From positions 1 through 51,642 of the forward strand of contig NZ_QJSX01000024.1 in NCBI RefSeq assembly GCF_003217515.1: a DNA stretch of 51,642 nucleotides, in the 5' to 3' direction. Of the stretch, positions 1 to 9,061 are shown piece after piece. Position numbers and translations under genes: made by a program. The DNA is from Deinococcus yavapaiensis KR-236. Lineage in GTDB: Bacteria; Deinococcota; Deinococci; Deinococcales; Deinococcaceae. Under the pieces are notes generated by a model. It did not search any database and was not told the DNA's origin. It was given only the letters and a program-made list of their open reading frames with translations. Each line of letters begins with the position of its first letter. Positions within the stretch are counted from its first letter, which is position 1.

Positions 1-6
1 CGTGTC

Positions 7-1035
7 GTGAAGGTGCTGATCTGGGGCGCGGGCGCCATCGGCGGCACGATCGGCGCGTACCTCGTGCGCGCCGGACACGACGTGACCTTCGTGGATCGCG
101 ACGCCGACCACGTGCGGGCCATTCGAGAAGAAGGACTCGCGATCGAGGGTCCCATCGACACGTTCACGGTGCGCGCCCCCGCCTTCACGCCCGACGAGGT
201 ACGAGGCGAGTGGGCGCACGTCCTGCTGTGCACGAAAGCGCATGACACCGCCTCGGCCGCGCGAGCCCTCAAGCCTCACGTCACGCCTGACGGGTGCGTC
301 GTGTCCGTGCAGAACGGCCTGAATCCGCTCATCCTCAACGAGACGTTCGGCGAGGCGCACGTCTTGGGAAGCTTCGTGAACTTCGGGGCGGATTACTTGC
401 GGCCGGGCGTCATCCACTACGGTGGGCGCGGCGCGGTCGTGATCGGCGAGCAGGACGGACGGATCAGCGAGCGGGCGCGCGCGTTGCACGCGGCCTTGCG
501 GCAGTTCGACGAGCACGCCGTCTTGAGCCCCAACGTCTTCGGGTACTTGTGGAGCAAGCTCGGGTACGGCGCGTTGCTGTTCGCCACGGCCGTCACGAAC
601 GACGCGATCGCCGACGCCCTCGCCAACGAGGAGGATCGCCCGCTGTACGTGGCGCTCGGACGCGAGGTGATGCGCGTCGCCCTCGCGCACGGCGTGACGC
701 CCGAGGCTTTCAACGGCTTCGATCCCGCCGCGTTCCTGCCGGACAGCGGCGACGCGCGGGCGAACGCCTCCATGAACGACATGGTCGCGTTCAACCGCAA
801 AAGCGCCAAGACGCACAGCGGCATCTGGCGTGACCTCGCCGTGCGCAAGCGCCGCACGGAAGTCGACGCGCAACTTGGCTGGGTGGTGCATTTCGGTCGC
901 GAGCACGGCTTGCAGACGCCCATCACGGCGCGCCTCGTGGAGCTCGTGCACGACATCGAGGACGGACGGCGCGAACTGAGCCGCGCGAACCTCGACGAAC
1001 TTCGAAGCCTCGTGAGGGTCGGGAGTTCCGTGTGA
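7..1035 (+). CDS. Ketopantoate reductase (ApbA/PanE) family oxidoreductase
   Basis: 342 residues, the usual length for this NAD(P)H-dependent family, which reduces 2-oxo acids such as ketopantoate. The protein opens directly with the Rossmann glycine motif GAGAIGG (residues 7-13), so the GTG at 7 is a good start. Other family landmarks are TKAHD with Lys77, VQNG near residue 98, and SKLGYG with Lys184, matching the catalytic Lys of PanE. Its stop overlaps the next GTG by four bases (GTGA). It lies in what looks like a peptide or amide catabolic operon rather than next to pan genes, so I infer a 2-oxo-acid or 2-hydroxy-acid dehydrogenase acting on a breakdown product. A true PanE role cannot be excluded. 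Only six bases precede it, so its promoter is outside the window. Confidence 0.85.
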   Translation: MKVLIWGAGAIGGTIGAYLVRAGHDVTFVDRDADHVRAIREEGLAIEGPIDTFTVRAPAFTPDEVRGEWAHVLLCTKAHDTASAARALKPHVTPDGCVVSVQNGLNPLILNETFGEAHVLGSFVNFGADYLRPGVIHYGGRGAVVIGEQDGRISERARALHAALRQFDEHAVLSPNVFGYLWSKLGYGALLFATAVTNDAIADALANEEDRPLYVALGREVMRVALAHGVTPEAFNGFDPAAFLPDSGDARANASMNDMVAFNRKSAKTHSGIWRDLAVRKRRTEVDAQLGWVVHFGREHGLQTPITARLVELVHDIEDGRRELSRANLDELRSLVRVGSSV

Positions 1036-1664
1036 GCGATGTGACGGACGCTTTGCGAAGCCTGCTCGTCGACGGGGACTTGACGTGCCTCGTGAGCGAC
1101 GCGCTTGACCGAGGCGGCGCGATGGGCGCGGCGGTGCGTTCGGTGTGGAGCGGGGCGCGCTTCGTGGGCGAGGCGGTTACGGTGCGGACCTTCGGAACGG
1201 ACCTCAGTGCCGTCTTCGACGCAATTCAGGCGGCCGGGCCGGGAAGCGTCGTCGTGATCGATTCGCACGGCGTCACGAACGCCGCCTTTTGGGGCGAGCG
1301 GACGACGCGCGCCGCGATGGCGCGCGGTCTCGTCGGAGCGGTCATCGACGGAGCGTGCCGTGATGTCACGGCGATCGGAAAGCTCGGCTTTCCGGTGTTC
1401 TCCACGGCGATCACGCCGAACGCGGGTTTGCCGGGAGGACGCGGCGCCGTGAACGTGCCGGTCGCGGTGGGCGGAATGACCGTGCGGCCGGGAGACGTGC
1501 TGGTCGGAGACGAGAACGGCGTCGTCGTGATTCCCCTCGAACGGCAAGGCGAGGTGCTGGGCAAGGTGCGCGCGCAAATGGAAGCGGAGCGGCTCGCGTT
1601 TCAAGCGGCCGATCGAGGCGAGAGCGCGCCGCCCGAAGGCAATGAAAGGACGGTCTCGAAGTGA
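1032..1664 (+). CDS. RraA-like / HMG aldolase family protein
   Basis: 210 residues with the RraA/demethylmenaquinone-methyltransferase-like fold: an N-terminal SDALDRGGAMG segment, a central SHGVTNAAFWGERTTR loop, and the GAVIDGACRD motif whose Arg-Asp pair binds substrate and divalent metal in the 4-hydroxy-4-methyl-2-oxoglutarate aldolase/oxaloacetate decarboxylase branch. The family is often annotated as RNase E inhibitor, but in a catabolic operon an aldolase or decarboxylase role is more likely (inference). Start is the GTG overlapping the upstream stop (GTGA), and the gene ends with the same overlap into the carboxypeptidase gene, indicating translational coupling. Substrate is not visible from sequence. 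Confidence 0.83.
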   Translation: MSDVTDALRSLLVDGDLTCLVSDALDRGGAMGAAVRSVWSGARFVGEAVTVRTFGTDLSAVFDAIQAAGPGSVVVIDSHGVTNAAFWGERTTRAAMARGLVGAVIDGACRDVTAIGKLGFPVFSTAITPNAGLPGGRGAVNVPVAVGGMTVRPGDVLVGDENGVVVIPLERQGEVLGKVRAQMEAERLAFQAADRGESAPPEGNERTVSK

Positions 1665-3175
1665 GCGAATTTGGACGGCGATCGGCCGAAATCAACGACG
1701 TGCTGTGCACTTTGAATTTGCTGGGGTGGGACGCGCGAACGCAGATGCCGAGCGGTGGCAGCGAGACGCGCGCCGCGCAGACGGCGACCCTCAGCGGCAT
1801 CGCCCAGCGCCTCATGCTCGACCCTGCGTTCGAAGCGGCGGCGACCGAGGCGGCGGGCGACTTGGCCGAGGAAGTGGCGGCGAAGCAGGCCCTGGACGCC
1901 ATCGGCGCGCTCAAGCGCGTTCCCGAGGAGCTCACGCGCGAGCTCGCCCTCGCCAAGAGCGCCGCGCAGGACGCTTGGGCGAAGGCGAAGACGAACAGCG
2001 ACTTCGCCGCGTTCGCGCCGCACCTCACGCGCATGGTGGACCTCACACGGCGTCTCGCCGACGCCCTCGGGTACGAAGAGCATCCGTACGACGCCTTGCT
2101 GAACTTGTACGAGCCGGGCTTGAAGTCGAGCACGCTCAAGAGCTTGTTCGGGCGGCTTCGCGCGCACCACGTCGCGCTGCTCCAGGAGATCCAAGCGGCG
2201 CCCGAGCCTCGCACCGACTTTCTGGAGCGCTTTTACTCGGTGGAGGATCAACGGACGCTCGCGTTGGAGTTCGCGCAACTGGTCGGGTACGACCTTTCGC
2301 GCGGACGGCTCGACGCGTCGGCGCATCCGTTCGAGATCTCGTTCACGCGCAACGACGTCCGCATCACGACGCGCTACCGCGAGACCTTCTTGCCGGGCGC
2401 CTTGTTCGGCGTGCTGCACGAGGCGGGCCACGCCTTGTACGAGCAGAACGTCGCTCCCGAGCTCACGCGATCGATTCTCGCGTCCGACCTGCTCGGCTTG
2501 TACGCGGTGGGCGGCGCGAGCTTCGGAACGCACGAAAGCTCGTCGCGCTTGTGGGAAAACCGCGTCGGTCGGTCGCGCGCCTTTTGGGACGTGCACTTCG
2601 GGCGTTTGCAATCGGTCTTCCCGGCCCAACTCGCCGACGTCACGCCCGAGGAATTCCACCGGGCCGTGAACCGGGTGCGGCCCAGCCTCATTCGCGTGGA
2701 GGCGGACGAGCTCACGTACGACTTGCACATCATGCTGCGCGTCGAGATCGAAACGGCCCTCATTGCGGGCGAAGTGCAAGTCGCGGAACTGCCCGAGCTT
2801 TGGAACGCCCGCGTCAAGGCGGACCTCGGACTCGACGTGCCCGACGACGCGCGCGGCGTGCTGCAAGACATCCACTGGTCGACGGGATACTTCGGGTCCT
2901 TCCCGACGTACACGATCGGTAACGTCATGGCCGCGCAGTTCTTCGAGGCCGCGAGCGAGGACGTCGAGGACTTGCACGGCTCGCTCGCTCGCGGTGAGTA
3001 CGGCCCGTTGCGCGACTGGCTCACCGAGCACGTCTACCGCCACGGCCGGACCTTCACGCCGCATCAGTTGCTACTTCTCGCCACGGGCCGCGAGCTCGAC
3101 GAGGGGCCGTACCTGACGTACCTCACGAACAAATTCCGGGACTTGTACGGTCTCGAGCAGGAGGCGAAGGCATGA
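1661..3175 (+). CDS. M32 carboxypeptidase (carboxypeptidase Taq family)
   Basis: 504 residues, exactly the normal size for peptidase family M32. The zinc-binding HEXXH is present as VLHEAGHALYE (His253, Glu254, His257), followed by a helix-rich region with THESSSRLWEN, which supplies the third Glu ligand in this family, and IRVEADELTYDLHI. M32 enzymes are cytosolic metallocarboxypeptidases removing C-terminal residues from peptides; the prototype is from Thermus aquaticus. No signal peptide is visible. GTG start overlaps the preceding stop by four bases, and its own stop overlaps the next ATG (ATGA). Together with the M20 peptidase, amidase and peptide-binding protein downstream it suggests imported peptides are degraded inside the cell. 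Confidence 0.93.
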   Translation: MSEFGRRSAEINDVLCTLNLLGWDARTQMPSGGSETRAAQTATLSGIAQRLMLDPAFEAAATEAAGDLAEEVAAKQALDAIGALKRVPEELTRELALAKSAAQDAWAKAKTNSDFAAFAPHLTRMVDLTRRLADALGYEEHPYDALLNLYEPGLKSSTLKSLFGRLRAHHVALLQEIQAAPEPRTDFLERFYSVEDQRTLALEFAQLVGYDLSRGRLDASAHPFEISFTRNDVRITTRYRETFLPGALFGVLHEAGHALYEQNVAPELTRSILASDLLGLYAVGGASFGTHESSSRLWENRVGRSRAFWDVHFGRLQSVFPAQLADVTPEEFHRAVNRVRPSLIRVEADELTYDLHIMLRVEIETALIAGEVQVAELPELWNARVKADLGLDVPDDARGVLQDIHWSTGYFGSFPTYTIGNVMAAQFFEAASEDVEDLHGSLARGEYGPLRDWLTEHVYRHGRTFTPHQLLLLATGRELDEGPYLTYLTNKFRDLYGLEQEAKA

Positions 3176-3924
3176 CGCAGCAAGGAAGATTGAGCGGGCA
3201 AGTGGCGATCGTGACGGGCGCGTCGAGCGGCATCGGCGAGGCGACGGCCCTCGCGTTGAGCGCCGAGGGCGCGGGCGTCGTTCTCGTGGCGCGGCGCGAA
3301 GAGCGGCTGCGTGAACTGCAAAGCCGCATCGAGGCGCAAGGCGGGCGCGCCGAGATCGTCGTGGCGGACGTCGCGGACGAATCGCAAGCGAGGCTGGCGG
3401 TGGAGCGCGCCGTGGGCGCCTTCGGACGGGTGGACATCCTCGTGAACAACGCGGGCTTGATGCTGCTCGGGCCGGTCACGAACGCGGACACGACGGACTG
3501 GCGGCGCATGATCGACGTGAACCTCCTGGGCCTCATGTACGCCACGCACGCCGCCGTGCCCCACATGAAGACGCAAGGCAACGGGCACGTCGTGAACATC
3601 TCGTCTGTGTCGGGACGCGGCGCGAGCCCGACGTCCGCCGGGTACTCGGCCACGAAGTGGGGCGTCGGCGGATTCAGCGAAGGTCTGCGGCAGGAAGTGA
3701 GGCTGCACGGCATTCGCGTCACGGTGATCGAGCCGGGCGTCGTCGCGACCGAGTTGACGAACCACATCACGCACCAAGAGACGAAGACGACGTACGAGGG
3801 CCGGATCTCGCAGATGACGACGTTGGAATCCGAAGACATCGCCGCCGCCGTCTTGTACGCCGTGACGCAGCCCAAACGCGTGAACGTCAACGAAATCCTC
3901 ATTCGCCCGCTCGACCAAGGCTGA
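3172..3924 (+). CDS. SDR family NAD(P)-dependent oxidoreductase
   Basis: 250-residue classical short-chain dehydrogenase. The cofactor motif TGASSGIG lies at about residues 14-21, NNAG near residue 88, the catalytic Ser in NISSVSG, and YSATK supplies Tyr and Lys. The Arg-Arg after the second beta strand (VARREERL) favours NADP over NAD by the usual rule for the family. The C-terminal part, with PKRVNVNEILIRP, resembles the clavulanate-dehydrogenase/YdfG-like serine/3-hydroxy acid dehydrogenase group. ATGA overlap with the carboxypeptidase gene. Substrate unknown; a 3-hydroxy acid or alcohol generated by the pathway is an inference. Confidence 0.88.
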   Translation: MTQQGRLSGQVAIVTGASSGIGEATALALSAEGAGVVLVARREERLRELQSRIEAQGGRAEIVVADVADESQARLAVERAVGAFGRVDILVNNAGLMLLGPVTNADTTDWRRMIDVNLLGLMYATHAAVPHMKTQGNGHVVNISSVSGRGASPTSAGYSATKWGVGGFSEGLRQEVRLHGIRVTVIEPGVVATELTNHITHQETKTTYEGRISQMTTLESEDIAAAVLYAVTQPKRVNVNEILIRPLDQG

Positions 3925-3941
3925 ACCCAGGAGGTACGACC

Positions 3942-5519
3942 ATGAGGAAGACCGCGCTTCTCGTGACTTTGGCCTTGACCGCCACGCTCGCCGACGTCGC
4001 CACCGCCGCGCCCGTTCGGGGAGGCACGCTGGCGTACGGCCGTTACGCCGACTCGCTGCTGCTCGATCCCGTGTACACCGACGCGAACCTCGACATCTGG
4101 ATCTTGACGAACATCTACGAGACCTTGATCGAGGCGGTGCCCAGCACGAACACCTTCCGAGGCGGCCTCGCGTCGTCGTACGCCTTCTCGAACGGCGGCA
4201 AGACCTTCACGGTGACGCTGCGCAAGGGCGTGAAGTTCTCCGACGGCTCTCCGATCACTCCGGCCGACGTGAAGTTCTCGCTCGATCGAGCGCGCAATCC
4301 GAACAACGGCGCTTGGAACTCGTTGCTGACGTCGATCGCGAGCATTTCCACGAAGGGCAGCGATCAAGTGGTGCTGACCCTCAAGAACCCCGATCCGAGT
4401 TTGGTGGCGGCCCTCGCGACCTTCAACGCGGCGGTTTTGCCCAAGAAGCTGTACGAGGCCGCGAAAGGCAAGGACGACGCCGAAAAGGCCAAAGTCTTCG
4501 CGGAGAAGCCCATCGGGACGGGGCCGTTCATGCTCAGCGAGTGGAAGCGCGGCTCGTACATGGTCCTCAAGCGCAATCCGTACTACTGGAAGAAAGGCGA
4601 GGACGGCAAGGCCTTGCCGTACCTCGACGCGATCCGCTTCGAGATCCTGCCCGACGACAACACCCGCATCCTGAAGTTGCAATCCGGCGAGATCCAAGGC
4701 GCGGAGTTCATTCCGTTCGCGCGCGTCAACGAGCTCAAGGCGAACGCGCAGCTCAGCGTGGTCTTGTTCGCTTCGACGCGCCGCAACTTCATCGTGATGA
4801 ACACCCGCGCGAAGCTCAAGAACGGTTCGGCGAACCCGTTGGCGAACGAAAAGTTCCGCCAAGCGCTCAACTACGCCACCGACAAACAGGCCCTCATCAA
4901 GCTCGTGGCGTTCGGCAACGGCAAGGAGAGCAAGTCGTACTTGGCGAGCACCACCCCGCTGTTCGCCGCGCAGACCGGCTATCCGTACGATCTCGCCAAG
5001 GCGAAGTCGCTGCTCGCCGCGTCGGGCGTTCCGGCGAACACGGCCGTCACCTTGCAAGTCATCGCCGGAAACGCCGATCAGATTTCGCTCGCGACGGCGC
5101 TGCAGCAGATGTGGGCGACGCTCGGGGTGAAGCTGAACATCGAGCAGCTCGAAAGCGCGACCGCCAACGGTCGTTACGCCGAGAACGACTTCCAGATGCA
5201 GTACAACTACTGGACCGACGACATCGCCGACCCGAACGAAGGCACCGCGTACGCCGCCGTGTACAAGAACGCCGAGTCCTTTCACACCGGCTTCCAGAAC
5301 GCGAAGGTCGATCAGCTCTTCGCGCAAAGCCAAGTGGAGCTCGACAAGACCAAGCGCGCCAACCTCTACAAGCAAATCCAGCAAATCTACGTGGCGGCGG
5401 CGCCGATGGTGTTTTTGTACGAGCAGCCCTTCCCGGTGGCGTTGCGCAAGAACGTCAAGAACTTCTTGCAGACTCCGCTCGGAAACAACATCTTCGTGAA
5501 CACTTACCTCGCGAAGTGA
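3942..5519 (+). CDS. ABC transporter substrate-binding protein, family 5 (peptide/opine type)
   Basis: 525 residues with a clear signal peptide (Met-Arg-Lys, hydrophobic core, cleavage after about residue 22 near ATAAP). The mature protein has the SBP_bac_5 landmarks: RGGTLAYGRY at the N terminus, LRKGVKFSDGSPITPADVKFSLDRA, KPIGTGPFMLSEW, NPYYW and FRQALNYATDKQALI. This family delivers oligopeptides, opines and related amides to DPP-type permeases. The start is the ATG at 3942, with Shine-Dalgarno AGGAGG about six bases upstream; open sequence further 5' overlaps the SDR gene and is not coding. No permease or ATPase genes accompany it in the window; they may lie upstream of base 1. The mature protein is expected on the outside of the inner membrane. 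Confidence 0.9.
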   Translation: MRKTALLVTLALTATLADVATAAPVRGGTLAYGRYADSLLLDPVYTDANLDIWILTNIYETLIEAVPSTNTFRGGLASSYAFSNGGKTFTVTLRKGVKFSDGSPITPADVKFSLDRARNPNNGAWNSLLTSIASISTKGSDQVVLTLKNPDPSLVAALATFNAAVLPKKLYEAAKGKDDAEKAKVFAEKPIGTGPFMLSEWKRGSYMVLKRNPYYWKKGEDGKALPYLDAIRFEILPDDNTRILKLQSGEIQGAEFIPFARVNELKANAQLSVVLFASTRRNFIVMNTRAKLKNGSANPLANEKFRQALNYATDKQALIKLVAFGNGKESKSYLASTTPLFAAQTGYPYDLAKAKSLLAASGVPANTAVTLQVIAGNADQISLATALQQMWATLGVKLNIEQLESATANGRYAENDFQMQYNYWTDDIADPNEGTAYAAVYKNAESFHTGFQNAKVDQLFAQSQVELDKTKRANLYKQIQQIYVAAAPMVFLYEQPFPVALRKNVKNFLQTPLGNNIFVNTYLAK

Positions 5520-5523
5520 ACGT

Positions 5524-6903
5524 ATGACGACTGAAGACGTCTTGTTCCTGTCCATCGCCGAGTTAGGCGCCCGCTTTCGAGCGGGCTCCCTCTCGCCCGT
5601 GGACGTCACCCGGGCGACGCTGCAGCGAATCGAGCAGCTCGACACCGTCTTGAACGCCTTCATCACCGTGACGGGCGACCTCGCCATGGAGCAGGCGGAG
5701 GCGGCAGAGCGCGAATTGCGAAGCGGCGTGGACCGAGGACCCCTTCACGGCGTCCCGGTCGCCTTGAAGGATCTTGCCGACACGGCAGGTGTTCGTACGA
5801 CGTGCGGCGCGCGCATCCTGAGCGATCACGTGCCGACCGTCGACGCCACGGTCGTGACGCGACTTCGCGAGGCGGGCGCCGTCCTCGTTGGGAAGACGAA
5901 CATGCTGGAGTTCGCGTACGGCATCGTCCACCCCGACTTTGGGCAGACGAACAACCCGTGGGATCCGACGCGCACGGCGGGCGGATCGAGCGGCGGGTCG
6001 GCGGCGGCGGTCGCCGCGGGCCTGTGCTTCGCGGCGCTCGGAACCGACACGGGCGGATCGATTCGCATTCCCGCGTCGTACTGCGGCGTGAGCGGCCTCA
6101 AGCCCACGTACGGTCTCGTGCCGCTCGACGGCATCTTTGCGCTGTCATGGTCGCTCGACCACGGCGGCCCGATCGCGCGCAGCAGCGAGGACGCGGCCTT
6201 GCTGTTGGAAGTTCTCGCGCAACGAACGCTCGACGTGACGCCGCGTGGCCTCAAGGGCGTGCGGCTCGGCGTGCTCGAAGAGCACATCGACGGGCCCGAG
6301 ATGGAGCCGGGCGTGCGCGAAGTCTTCATGCGCGCGCTCGAAGCACTCAAAGACGCGGGCGCGCACCTCGTTCCCGTGCGAATCGACGAGCTCGACGCCG
6401 CCGACGCCGCGCTCATGGACGTTTTGCTGCCCGAGGCGAGCGTCATCCACGAACGATGGGTGCGCGAGCGGCCCGACGACTACGCCAAGGACACGCGCAT
6501 GCAAATCGAGCTGGGCTTCGACGTGCGCGGCGTCGCGCACGTCAAGGCGCAGCGTTACCGCCAAAGGCTGGCCGCGAACTTTCTCGACGCGATGCACGGC
6601 TTGGTCGCCTTGCTCTCCCCGACCGTCGCGTGGGTGGCGCCGCACGAAGATCCGGTCGTGGCGGACGAGGCGGGCGCCGCCGAGGCGCGGCGCACCGCTC
6701 CCACGAACCTCACCGGGTTTCCCGCGTTGAGCGTGAACGCGGGCTTTTCTCAGCAGCTCCCGGTCGGCTTGCACATCACGGCGCGTCCCAACGACGACGC
6801 CGTCGCCCTCGCACTCGGAGCGGCGATCGAGCGGTTGCTGGGCGCCAACCGCGTTCCTCCTCTTCTCGACATGCCCTCTGTGCTCGAAAGGACTTCAGGT
6901 TGA
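5524..6903 (+). CDS. Amidase (amidase signature family)
   Basis: 459 residues. The Ser-cisSer-Lys triad of the amidase signature family is visible: Lys82 in VALKDLAD, the GGSSGGS loop with the cis-Ser at about 155, and nucleophile Ser179 in GTDTGGSIRIPA, with spacing close to that of GatA. The C-terminal end is short and hydrophobic, and no gatB or gatC is near, so I read it as a catabolic amidase releasing ammonia from an amide rather than the tRNA amidotransferase subunit. ATG start four bases after the binding-protein stop. Its stop overlaps the TTG of the next SDR. Substrate cannot be told; aryl or acyl amides and N-carbamoyl compounds are options. Confidence 0.88.
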   Translation: MTTEDVLFLSIAELGARFRAGSLSPVDVTRATLQRIEQLDTVLNAFITVTGDLAMEQAEAAERELRSGVDRGPLHGVPVALKDLADTAGVRTTCGARILSDHVPTVDATVVTRLREAGAVLVGKTNMLEFAYGIVHPDFGQTNNPWDPTRTAGGSSGGSAAAVAAGLCFAALGTDTGGSIRIPASYCGVSGLKPTYGLVPLDGIFALSWSLDHGGPIARSSEDAALLLEVLAQRTLDVTPRGLKGVRLGVLEEHIDGPEMEPGVREVFMRALEALKDAGAHLVPVRIDELDAADAALMDVLLPEASVIHERWVRERPDDYAKDTRMQIELGFDVRGVAHVKAQRYRQRLAANFLDAMHGLVALLSPTVAWVAPHEDPVVADEAGAAEARRTAPTNLTGFPALSVNAGFSQQLPVGLHITARPNDDAVALALGAAIERLLGANRVPPLLDMPSVLERTSG

Positions 6904-7655
6904 ACATCTCCTTCGACGGTCGAACCGTCATCGTGACTGGAGCCGCGCACGGCTTCGGTCGGGCCATCAGCCTCGCATTCGCCGCTCGCGGCGCGACCGT
7001 GTGGGCGTGCGACGTGCAAGAAGCGGGGCTGCAGGAAACGGCTCGGCAAGGCGGCGATTTGGTGCACGTTCGTACGGTGGACGTCTCGAATCGTGACGCC
7101 GTGCGCGCGTTCGTGCAAGAAGCGTCGGGCGGCTCGCGCGTGGACGTCCTCGTGAACAACGCGGGCGGCGTGCTCGGGCAAGTCGGACGTCCCGTGGAGG
7201 AGATCTCCGAGGATGATTGGCACGCGATCTTTCGCGTGAACGTCGACGGGGCCTTCTACTTCTCGCAAGCGGTCGCGCCGCTGATGAAGGCGGCGAACTT
7301 CGGGCGCATCGTGAACATCTCCAGCGGCGCGGGTCTCGGCGTGAGCCTCACGGGCATTCAAGCGTACGCGAGCGCCAAGGCCGCGCAGATCGGCCTTACG
7401 CGGCAACTCGCACACGAACTCGGCGCGTGGGGCATCACCGTGAACAACGTCGCGCCCGGCTTCGTGCGCTCCAATCCCACCACGGAGCGGCAGTGGGAAA
7501 GTTACGGCGAGGAAGGTCAGCGTCGCCTCGTGCAGGGCATCGCCATGAAGCGTCTCGGTTCGCCCGATGACATCGCGCACGCCGTGCTGTTCTTCGCGTC
7601 GGACTTCGCGGGTTGGGTGACGGGCCAAATCCTGAGCGTCGACGGAGGAAAGTGA
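6900..7655 (+). CDS. SDR family oxidoreductase
   Basis: 251-residue classical SDR. TGAAHGFG (cofactor loop) lies at about residues 12-19, an Asp after the second strand (WACDVQEAG) suggests NAD preference, then NNAG, NISSGAG and the YASAK catalytic pair; the C terminus has the GWVTGQILSVDGG motif common in 3-ketoacyl-ACP-reductase-like SDRs. The start is a TTG whose last two bases are shared with the amidase stop (TTGA), preceded by AAAGGA at a good distance; longer readings are out-of-frame shadow of the amidase gene. Its stop overlaps the ATG of the M20 gene by one base. Probably oxidises or reduces a hydroxy/keto intermediate of the operon's pathway. Confidence 0.86.
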   Translation: MNISFDGRTVIVTGAAHGFGRAISLAFAARGATVWACDVQEAGLQETARQGGDLVHVRTVDVSNRDAVRAFVQEASGGSRVDVLVNNAGGVLGQVGRPVEEISEDDWHAIFRVNVDGAFYFSQAVAPLMKAANFGRIVNISSGAGLGVSLTGIQAYASAKAAQIGLTRQLAHELGAWGITVNNVAPGFVRSNPTTERQWESYGEEGQRRLVQGIAMKRLGSPDDIAHAVLFFASDFAGWVTGQILSVDGGK

Positions 7656-9061
7656 TGGAAGACGTCTTGGCGTACTTGGAGCGTCACCACGAACGTGACC
7701 TCGCCGACTTGCAGTCGTTCGTGCGCATTCCCAGCGTAAGCACCGACTCGCGTCACCGAGAGGACGTGCGGCGCGCCGCTCAGTGGGTGGCGACGCGTCT
7801 CATCGACGCGGGCGTCACGGACGCCGCCGTGAACGACACGGACGGGCATCCGGTCGTGACGGCCTCGTGGACGTTCGCCGAGGGCGCCCCGACGGTGTTG
7901 GTGTACGGGCATTACGACGTGCAACCGCCCGATCCCGTGGACCGCTGGGACTCGCCGCCTTTCGAGCCGACCGAGCGGGACGGCAAGCTGTTCGCTCGCG
8001 GCGTGTCGGACGACAAGGCGCCGATGCTGATTCCGATTCGCGTCGCCGAGGCGTTCTTGAAAACGCGCGGTCACCTTCCGGTGAACGTGAAGTTCCTGTT
8101 CGAAGGCGAGGAGGAAGTCGGAAGTCCGCACCTCGGCGACTTCGTGCGGGCGAACGCCGAGCGCCTCGCGGCCGACTTCGTGCTGTCCGCCGACGGCGGC
8201 ATGTGGCGCGCGGACATTCCGACGCTCACGGTCAGCGCGCGCGGCCTTTGCGCGCTCGAGTTCACGGTGAGGGGCCCCGGCAAGGACTTGCACTCCGGAC
8301 GTCACGGCGGAGCGCTGCACAACCCCTTGCACGCCATCGCGCAGATGGTGGCGAGCTTGCACGACGAGGAAGGGCGGGTGGCCGTCGCGCACTTCTACGA
8401 CGGCGCCTTGGCGATCTCGGAGGCGATACGCGCCGACACGGCGGCCTTGCCGTTTCACGACGAGGCGTACCTCGCCGATGTCGGCGCGTCCGACACGTTC
8501 GGTGAGTCAGGCTACTCGACGCTGGAACGCCAATGGTACCGTCCGACGCTGGAGCTCAACGGCTTGTGGGGCGGATACATCGGCGAGGGCAGCAAGACCG
8601 TCTTGCCGAGCGAGGCGCACGCCAAGATCACTTGCCGCCTTGTGCCCGGGCAAGACCCCGCGCGAATTCGCGCTTTGATCGAGGCGCACTTGCGCGCTCA
8701 CACACCGCGCGGCGTCACGCTGAGCTTCAACAAGGACGACCACGGAGCGGCCGCGTACCGCATTCCCGACGATCACGTGGGACTCACGGTCGCGCGTGAA
8801 GCGCTCGAAATCGTGTACGACCGACCACCGCTCGTCGTCGGCATGGGCGGGTCCATTCCGATCTGCGACACCTTCCGAAGCGTCCTGGGAATCGACACGG
8901 TGTTCTTCTCGTTCGCCGTCGGCGACGAAAACATCCACGCGCCCAACGAGTTCTTCCGCTTGCCGCGCTTTTTCGAGGGTGCGCGCGCGTGGACGGCGTA
9001 CTTCGAGGGGCTCGCGAAGACGAGCCCCTCGGCGACGAGCGGGACGGTGGCGCGTGCTTGA
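7655..9061 (+). CDS. M20 family dipeptidase
   Basis: 468 residues, typical of the M20 dipeptidase (carnosinase/CNDP-like) branch. YGHYDVQPPDP carries the first metal ligand (His86) and the catalytic Asp88; RGVSDDKAP follows; FEGEEEVGSPHL holds the catalytic Glu and the bridging metal ligand; the dimerisation domain has DLHSGRHGG; and the C-terminal metal-ligand region is GGSIPICDTF plus ENIHAPNE. The ATG at 7655, after GGAGGAAAG, is preferred over a start 42 bases upstream that lies inside the SDR gene. No signal sequence, so a cytosolic zinc di- or tripeptidase. It sits in the same operon as the M32 carboxypeptidase and could finish digestion of short peptides. Confidence 0.92.
   Translation: MEDVLAYLERHHERDLADLQSFVRIPSVSTDSRHREDVRRAAQWVATRLIDAGVTDAAVNDTDGHPVVTASWTFAEGAPTVLVYGHYDVQPPDPVDRWDSPPFEPTERDGKLFARGVSDDKAPMLIPIRVAEAFLKTRGHLPVNVKFLFEGEEEVGSPHLGDFVRANAERLAADFVLSADGGMWRADIPTLTVSARGLCALEFTVRGPGKDLHSGRHGGALHNPLHAIAQMVASLHDEEGRVAVAHFYDGALAISEAIRADTAALPFHDEAYLADVGASDTFGESGYSTLERQWYRPTLELNGLWGGYIGEGSKTVLPSEAHAKITCRLVPGQDPARIRALIEAHLRAHTPRGVTLSFNKDDHGAAAYRIPDDHVGLTVAREALEIVYDRPPLVVGMGGSIPICDTFRSVLGIDTVFFSFAVGDENIHAPNEFFRLPRFFEGARAWTAYFEGLAKTSPSATSGTVARA

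Noticed and set aside
3123..5687. 854-codon open frame on the minus strand opposite the SDR and binding-protein genes
   Set aside because: Low-complexity Arg/Leu/Val-rich translation typical of antisense frames in high-GC genes; the + strand proteins are unambiguous.
7613..7655. In-frame start 42 bases upstream for the M20 dipeptidase
   Set aside because: Would add Arg/Pro-rich residues inside the SDR gene; the ATG at 7655 has a good GGAGG and begins at the conserved N terminus.
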